DNA of 64,000 nucleotides, taken from NCBI GenBank assembly GCA_033239125.1, contig BSWB01000003.1, positions 113,666,320 to 113,730,319 of the forward strand, given 5' to 3'. Positions 57,199-64,000 of this stretch are shown here, piece after piece (position 1 is the stretch's first letter; the number at the start of each line of letters is the position of its first letter). The notes under the pieces were generated by a model, which did not search any database, had not been told where the DNA came from, and saw only the letters and a list, made by a program, of their open reading frames with translations. This DNA comes from Fagopyrum homotropicum (taxonomy: Eukaryota; Streptophyta; Magnoliopsida; Caryophyllales; Polygonaceae). The position numbers and the translations under genes were made by a program.

Positions 57199-57244
57199 CC
57201 GTCATAATTTACGATCGTAAATCACGGAGGTGCGTCCATACTAG
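57199..57244 (+). other. Candidate Helitron 3' terminus (hairpin plus CTAG)
   Basis: CCGT and ACGG enclose the perfect 16-base palindrome ATTTACGATCGTAAAT (57207-57222). Thirteen bases after ACGG comes CTAG, followed by T. This agrees with the hairpin-then-CTRR rule for Helitron ends with insertion before T, 340 bases past the helicase stop. Confidence 0.45.
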
Positions 57245-58244
57245 TATTCTAAAAAGTTCCACATTCATCAACTATCGAAACAGATTAACAAGAACAACAA
57301 ACACACCTTGGATTTGCAAAACCTGTAAGTTTCATGTGATGTTGAATTAAAAGGCTAGAAGCTTTGTGTGAGAGAAGAAGAACCATATCGTATAGCAATT
57401 TACATGTTTTGTTGTCACAATTTCTCAGCATTTTGAGATGGATTTGATACATTTTAGTACTTGTTTTTCTTTATGCTGCTTTGAGAGTAATTGCTTCACT
57501 CTATGTTTATTTCATACATTGTTTTTATTCATGTTACTTTGAAAGTCTCTGCTTCGGTTTCAGCATTCCCTTCGAATTTTCGTACAGCTCCAACGACAAC
57601 CACTCAAATTTTCAGCATTCCCTTCGACATGAATCCATGAGGCATATCTTGAAAGCTTTGGGTGCGCAAAGGACGAGAAACATAATAGTATTGAGGCCAT
57701 CCTATACATTTCTCACTTGAAGCTTTCCCATTGGTTAAGAACCGCACAACCCTGCTAATTCTTTTGAATTCTATAGCATGCCGCCAAATCCAGGCATACC
57801 TTATGGCTGCACACATATAGAGACATCACTGTTGAAGATACACTCCCCTGCAAACAGGATTAACAATGGAAATATAACGAAAACACAAATACCATCAAAC
57901 CATAATGTTCCTTTTCACGCCTTCATGGGAACTCCGTTTTGGGACTCAAGTTTGTGACTCCAACACCACTTTTATGTTTCACAGCTCGGCGACAAACTAT
58001 AGGCCGAAACTGAACATTCACCTTCTATGCAAATAAGGTTCCTTGGAAAAGTAGGGAGTATTATTTACCATGAGTTAACTCTCTATAGTTTTCTATTCAA
58101 TCTCAAGTACATGACACAAGGAGCAATTTTTTTTTTTTTTTGGAGAACAATGACAAGTCGCACTCCAGTTTCACAACATAAAATAACATAAACTCACTAA
58201 CTTGGCTGCAGTGAAGAAGCATCTCCACTTTGTTGCTGATACCA
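57245..58244. other. Intergenic stretch between Helitron and EBS-like gene
   Basis: I see no gene or element that I can support. It probably contains the 3' untranslated region of the minus-strand EBS-like gene at its right end. Confidence 0.5.
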
Positions 58245-61200
58245 TTAACCCGGTCCTCTCTTCCTGCGCTTTGAATCCACCTGCCAAGATGGACAAACAA
58301 CGCCATTAGAAGCGAGCAGAGATGGAATCTGAACTGGTAACATGAATGCTTTAACTTCCATTCAGCTAACCAAACTGCATTACATTTTCAGTCACCATAC
58401 CATTTACTTTACTTTCTATAATAGTGTCAGCTTGGAGAATTTAGACAAATGTATAGACAAGATCGAGAATGTTGTCTGGATTACTCCATTTAAAGTAGGT
58501 AATGATAATTGATGCAAACAGAATAATCAGACAACCAAACTGCATTACACTTTTCAGTCCCCATACCATTACTTTCCTTTCATAATTGTGTCAGCGTGGA
58601 GATGTACAGACAATATCGAGATTGTTGTCTGGATTACTCCATTTAAAGATGGCAATAATAATTGATGCAAACAGAATAATCAGACAACCACTAATGCTAT
58701 AAACACAATAGTATTATAATTCTTACCCTTAAACTGAATAAAACATACAATTGCTGCAAGAACATAATCTCAAGTCTGTAGATTAGTGATCCCCTAAAAA
58801 ATTTACATGACTAGTCATGCTTATACAGTTTTCTAAATGAAATATATACTCTAACAATCTCATCCAAGAGACCTACCAACATCGTATATCAATTCACTAT
58901 GAAAAACTGATGCTTCTATTGAAGTCAATAATCCTTGTATAATCCTTCAGCTAGCATGAAAACACAGTTAAACGTCACATAAATTGAGAGCAAGACTGCA
59001 AATGGTATATTATCCTTAATTTTGACACGAGTATAAGCCCTAGTAGTACTGCATTATAATAATCAATTCTGATGCAATTGAAGCATCTCCTCACACCATT
59101 CCTGTAGGGAAAAATGTTCACTCAACAGTCTGAAGATTATAAACTGATAATCATGGTTCCCTCGAGTCACTTCAAACAACTTATTCAAGGCTTACATTTT
59201 GAAGAGGAAGCAGAAAGGCAGGGGTCCACAGGAAATTAATTGTAAGGAAGGAGATCTCTACATCCAAAAATACAAAAAAAAATCTATAATATATGAGAAG
59301 GATCCAATTTCACTTTAAAATAGCATACATTTGCTATGAAAAGTGGACTGAATAGTTTGATCATGCAGATCCAAAATTTGCTCAGTGGGCATCTTCACCA
59401 TATTAAATAGAGACAATATAAAGATATATCTATGCTAATTGCCAAAAAAGGGAACTCACAACCATACCAGAAAAAAATAAAAACCATAAAAAAGATAAAT
59501 GCACAGATAAACATTGGGCATCTCGACATCAGGTTTACATATATCTTTTATAATTCCATTAAAACAAAAAGATCAAGGTTCTACATGGACACATAAAGAT
59601 ATTTATGGATTCTAAGTTTTTACTCATCAACCAAAGTAATTAATGGAAAATTAGTAAGAGTTGAACTGGACAAATATTAGTCAAAGAAATACTGCAACTA
59701 GACAAATACATTATAGGAGGACATGTTCTGCTTACCTTTGCTTCGGAAAGAGATATAGAGAAGTTGTGCAGGGGTCTTTTCACCTCTTCATCAGAGCAAT
59801 CTGCACACAAAAAGTGATCCAACCTTTTTGCTTCCTCAATAGTCATTTCAATACATGAAGGATGAAACCTACAAAAAAGAGAGCAAATAGAAAGAAAATG
59901 TCACGAATATAGAATCTACAAAATATAGCTAATGAAAGTTGCATCAGAGACAAGTTAATAGATTCGCACCCAAAAAAAAAGACAAGTTCATAGAAGATAT
60001 CTAGTAGGCTGAAGCTATTTTCTATGTTGCAATATAAACGGGAAATGGAAGTGGCAACAGAAATGGAAACCCTAGAATTTCATAGGAAACAAACCATTGA
60101 GCCGGTTGAGGAAATGGCAACATTAATTTATATGTTGTTTTAAGGAATAAGGGAGAAAAGTAAATATATATGCCATAAACTAAGATTACATCATCATATA
60201 CTAATTAACATAGTAAACAATCCAAAAATATATTTAAGTTTGACTTGCTCTAAAAAGAAAAACATTAAACATCAAGTCTGTGAGTGTAGAAGTTCCAAGG
60301 GTGAAATAAGTATATTAATATGACTCCACAACCCGCCTATAGAAATCTATGTCCCAAAGTCGCAACACAAGGCTCAAGGACTGCATTTTCCCTAAGTAGC
60401 AATTTTTTTTTGGGGTGAAAAAAAAGAACAGAATTAAGAGAATGGGAGAAATGAGAAGGATGCTCGACCAAAGTACGAAACCCACTTGATAGAAGTCCAG
60501 AATTATCAAAGAGAAAAGAAATGAGGCAGACCCAATGCAAGTGGTGGGGGTCTGCCGATGGGTGAAGCAGGTAGCAAGCGGTACTTCTCCAGTCCTTAGG
60601 TCAATCTGTCAATTCTCTGGTGAGGCTGCCAGCGCCGGCAAGAGAAGAGCGAGAAAGATGAGTCAGGGGAGGGCCGGGAGGCAAAGAAGAATGCAGTTTC
60701 AATATTAGGGTTGGAAAATGTTAATTAAAAATCTGAGTTTTTTTTTATGAAAAATACTATGTTTGAATGTTTTTCCTCCCCTTGAAAGAGCCATTTCAAT
60801 TCCACTTTGAACAGGTCAACGAAACTTTGACCGGGGTCCGGGAAAAAGCCTGTCCAAAACGATTCTTGGGTGTTTCTGGGACGTCTCACGTTTCTTGGAG
60901 TTTCCGAAATATGACACGTATCCATTCTAATGTTTCCGTGCAGCATAGACTATTTGTATGGTTCGAGTTTTTACATAAAGAGAACAGTTAAAGTGTCAAG
61001 GTTCACTCTCTCAGCAGTATATTTTATACTGAGAAATTATCTCCGCCTTGAAAGTACATCTTTTCAATTCCACAGCACTAGGAGAGGCGAAAACATCAGA
61101 AAAGAGAACAGGCCAGAATGCCAGACCATACTTTCCTGCAGAATCTTACTTTTGCTCTGATCATTTTAACTTAACATCATTAGCCACAAGCAAAGTAATG

Positions 61201-62650
61201 ACCATTGCTACCCAAACATGGCAAAACTTAGCTAGGTCGGGTAGTGAATTCAAGTTCAACTACAGGTCCTAAGTCATGTTGTAGCTCAAGCTCAACACAG
61301 GTCAGTTAATAAAGACCAACTTTAATTCATGTTAATGAAACATATCTAGAAATTCAACCCAGAGCACAAGAACAGAACATATCAACCAGAAATTCAGGTT
61401 GATCAACGTTCAGCACTTCGGCACCATTCTCAGACGCCATGTCTTGCAATATGTATGCTTTAGTTTTGTATACAAATACGTTTTATATTAGCATATGAAG
61501 TGCCAAAAAGATATAATGTGTCTAAATTAACCTGCACCACTCAATAGCAACTTTCCAACAGGTCTGCTTTACATGAAGAGATGTAGAGAGCATAATAGCA
61601 GGTTAGCAGGTCATTAATTAGATAAATATAATGCCTTCTAGATTTCTGGACAGGAATATTTACAACATTGGCGTATTTGATTCTCCAGGATTGATTTGTA
61701 TTGCATACTTGTAAAATCCTCATAAAAACTACTAAAGGCTCAAAAGTTAATATAATACACTGGAAAAGTAGTAATGTTACCAATCCTTGCATCCTTCACA
61801 TTGTACCATCAGGTCATCTGGATTATAAGGCATCTCACATGTGCAATACCTTCAAGAAAACAGCAATAAGAAAAAAGTTAAGGGAAAAGAAACTTCCGCA
61901 AACCACACAACAAAAACTCCTCCAAACAATAAAACAAAAGAGATAACACTCACACAGCAACACGGTCAGGGGTAAATGCTCCAGTAGCTGCCTTGTATTC
62001 AAATCTACAGAAGTAATCATCAGCGCCAACATTTTCAAGTTTGGTATAGCTCTTGAAGGGATGAACATTGCACTTCCCTTCAATGGTATGCGCACTTTGA
62101 CCATCATAATGATCGGAAAGAAACAACTCCTTTGCACCATGGAACTGTCGCCTACCTCCCACAGATTCCTCTGGTCGGTAATACCATCGAACATGAACCT
62201 TCACATTGTTCATGTGATTTGCTTCGAGTTTTTCTACCCGAGCCACATACGGAGGCTTTCCTGGCTCTTCCGGCCGCATTAAGACACAGTCGCCAGCTAT
62301 TTCAACATAAATTTAACACACCAATCAATCTTAGGTATTGACAAAGCAGTAATAAACTTCATCTTGAAGCAGATCACAGGAACAATGTGAAGGTACATGT
62401 TCGACACCAAACAACGCCTAATATCTCAGTAATCAAATGTAATGAACAAGAATCCAAACTTTAAACCAAAATCGATTGATCAGGAACTACAAACAAATAA
62501 AATACTGGCAGAAAAGAACAAAATAACGATAAAAGAGGGGCAAAACAAAGAATAGGAAAAGGAAGGCGATTGCATACATCGGACAACTTTGTTGGTGCCC
62601 TTGATAGCGTAACAATCCAAGTCCTTTTTTCCAGGCTTTGTCTTGGCCAT
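58245..62650 (-). CDS. EBS: EBS-like chromatin reader with BAH and PHD domains
   Basis: Five coding exons on the minus strand: 62650-62578, 62296-61954, 61849-61781, 59868-59736 and 58280-58245, all with GT-AG borders and matching phases, give 217 residues. The BAH domain spans about residues 26-138 (GDCVLMRPEEPGKPPYVARV, VRWYYRPEESVGGRRQFHGA, EYKAATGAFTPDRVAVY). The PHD finger spans 141-186 with zinc ligands C141, C143, C156, C159, H164, C167, C183 and C186. The basic end SKRRKRGPG is a likely nuclear signal. Similarity is higher to Arabidopsis EBS than to SHL (KGTNKVVR and FHGAKELFLSDH are EBS-type). Known role of EBS: nuclear reader of H3K27me3 (BAH) and H3K4me3 (PHD) that restrains flowering genes such as FT. 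The gene is intact and is the only ordinary host gene here. Confidence 0.96.
58368..58688. repeat. Tandem duplication, about 165 bases, in intron 4 of the EBS-like gene
   Basis: The stretch from 58368 (AACCAAACTGCATTAC) repeats from 58533 with small changes. Shared words include GTTGTCTGGATTACTCCATT and GATGCAAACAGAATAATCAG. Confidence 0.9.
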
Positions 62651-62940
62651 CAAAATCAATCTTGAAATTTCTCCGATCGCTACTGTAAAGCTAAACAGAT
62701 GTGTGTTGTAGATGATTCGGGAATAGGACTAGGGACAAAGTTGTGCAGAACTTAGAGATCAACCATACAATTCACCGGGACAGTTGCAAAAGAAAGAGAA
62801 AAGACATACAAAAACCTAAATCTTTTGGGGAGAGACTGAGAGAGAAGGGGGATTGTCGGAGCTGTGGGGGAGAGAGAGGATTGTTGGGATAAGGATGGAA
62901 GAAAGAGAAGGGGATGGATTGAAGAAAACGACGTCGTACG
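62651..62940 (-). promoter_or_regulatory. 5' leader and proximal upstream region of the EBS-like gene
   Basis: On the minus strand the sequence before the ATG is strongly pyrimidine rich (CTCTCTC runs at about 62830-62880), as is common for plant leaders. No clear TATA box is seen, so the transcription start is not placed. Confidence 0.4.
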
Positions 62941-64000
62941 AGGGCCACATTTAATTTGCATGCGCGTGTCAACGTGAAGACGGCACTATGCCCCTATTAT
63001 ATGGCAGGAGGGATGGGAACAGAGAAGGATCTTACTCACTTACTGTCGACGACTTGTATCCATGACTCGTGTCCTTCACGCTCCTCTACATATAATTGCA
63101 AACGATCAATATTTTTCACCACACATTCACGGTGGCTCGAGAGTAAAAAAGAAGGCCATATGCGAGCTAAAATTGAGTTATTAAAGGAAAATAAATCCCA
63201 ACACATAACGGTTTTACTTGCGATTAATAAAGTCGAGGTCAAAGTTAGAATGATTGAGTTTTGAGAGTGAAGAAATGAAGATCGTTTGCGGCAAAGGCGT
63301 GGATCGGCCAACCTTAACAAGTCAATTGCCCGTTCGACCCACATTGAGTATTTGACCATATCTTCCGAAACAGTGCCTTTTGCGACAAATCGGCCAACAA
63401 ATCTTATGAGATCGGCCAACCGGTCGCACTTGTGTCAGATTGCAGACGATCTTTCTTTCCTTCTGTAAATTTCATATTTCCTCAAAAAAGATATTGTTTG
63501 TTGGAAGATCGGAATTAGCGTTTCTACATTTTATTCCTTAGAGATAGGGCTTTGATAAGATTAGCCTAAAATCATAAGATGGTGATTTTAGAAATCTAAT
63601 AACATCCATTTTAGCGTCATATTTCACTCTCATTCTTATCCGCGTCTTAAGCCTTTCGGGTATATTTGCATTGTTTATTGACATATTTTCATCCTTTTTT
63701 TTTTTTGGAGATCTACCGTTGTTAATGATAATGCAAGCATTTTAGTTGCTCCTAGAGCTAAAATGGAGTTATTTACGGAAGAATGTCCTTACAACATCCG
63801 TTTATAACGTCTTTTCAACACTTATTCTACTCCATTCTCTTACTCTTTTGGGCATAATAGCATAATTTATCGGCTTATTTGCTTCATGATATGGGGATAA
63901 GTCGTTAAGAAGTCTAGATCTTTCGACGCCAACAATGGAATATTGGATACCATTTCTTGTTAGAGGAACATCGGCGATGATAGGGTAGACAACGGTTATG
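62941..64000. other. Upstream intergenic region at the right edge
   Basis: No gene is supported. There are faint internal repeats: GAGCTAAAATTGAGTTATT at 63159 against GAGCTAAAATGGAGTTATT at 63755, with similar words around both. This suggests an old duplication or an unrecognised element. Confidence 0.4.

Larger units (their letters stand above)
44327..57244 (+). mobile_element. Helitron remnant, split by a chromovirus and a SINE
   Basis: The Rep start (44327-44702) and the rest of Rep plus helicase (53073-56860) are collinear and in the same orientation on both sides of the chromovirus at 44703-53073. The missing piece between them is a deletion that also took most of the chromovirus 5' LTR. 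A hairpin followed by CTAG and T at 57199-57245 is a candidate 3' terminus. The 5' terminus was not located; it may lie left of the RPA-like exons or left of element D. Confidence 0.75.

Noticed and set aside
62956..63419. Overlapping frames of 102 and 127 codons upstream of the EBS-like gene
   Set aside because: There is no family resemblance, the frames overlap on opposite strands and no splice or start context stands out.

Overview
The window is eukaryotic, and almost certainly a flowering plant (probably a eudicot). It is about 90 percent nested transposable elements, with one ordinary host gene at the right end. The evidence is the plant-specific retrotransposon lineages (Athila-type and Tekay/Del-type Ty3/gypsy elements), a plant Helitron, a tRNA-derived SINE and an intron-containing EBS-like BAH-PHD gene. 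There is no bacterial-style operon structure; nearly all coding capacity belongs to mobile elements.

Layout. Element A (1-5442, minus) is an internally deleted Athila element. Its intact gag-protease ORF is joined almost directly to an env-position ORF, and the whole RT-RNaseH-integrase part is missing. A sits inside element B (5443-10516, plus; its left half lies outside the window), a diverged Athila-type element of which the env-position ORF, 3' noncoding domain and 3' LTR are visible. B abuts element E (about 10517-14150, minus), an older remnant with a broken env-position ORF and a probable LTR. At 14494-14593 there is a GT/GA microsatellite, followed by a promoter-like stretch (14640-15160).

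Element D (15631-41262, plus, target duplication ATTGT) is a complete but decayed Athila element: LTR, primer binding site, gag-pol, env-position ORF, LTR. Its 5' LTR holds a solo LTR of a chromovirus (15778-17892). Between its pol and its env-position ORF sits a second, younger Athila element C (25921-36667, minus, target duplication GAGAA), which has no env-position ORF. D is inserted beside RPA-like OB-fold exons (41988-42872). These are followed by the start of a Helitron Rep gene (44327-44702), which is cut by a Tekay-type chromovirus (44703-53073, minus). The Helitron Rep/helicase resumes at 53073-56860 and contains a full-length SINE (55754-55970, 17-base target duplication). A candidate Helitron 3' terminus lies at 57199-57244. 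About 1 kb further right is the host gene, an EBS-like histone reader with five coding exons (58245-62650, minus).

Most notable pattern. The Athila-type elements share a promoter layout: a GC-rich palindrome module followed by a TATA box, both in the LTR and again after pol in front of the env-position ORF. Further modules lie in the LTR downstream of the TATA box, in the protease-RT linker and just before the env-position ATG. Positions are conserved between lineages but the palindrome differs: CCACGGCCGTGG in A, C and D; CACCTCGACCGAGGTG in B; CCTCGAG-type in E. Within one element all sites carry the same palindrome. This looks like a co-evolving cis-element/binding-factor system, and the arrays also appear to be where A lost its pol. 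A second shared feature is a hairpin plus polypurine-tract module present twice in the 3' part of B, C and D. Calls rest on reading the sequence and on family knowledge; no searches were run.
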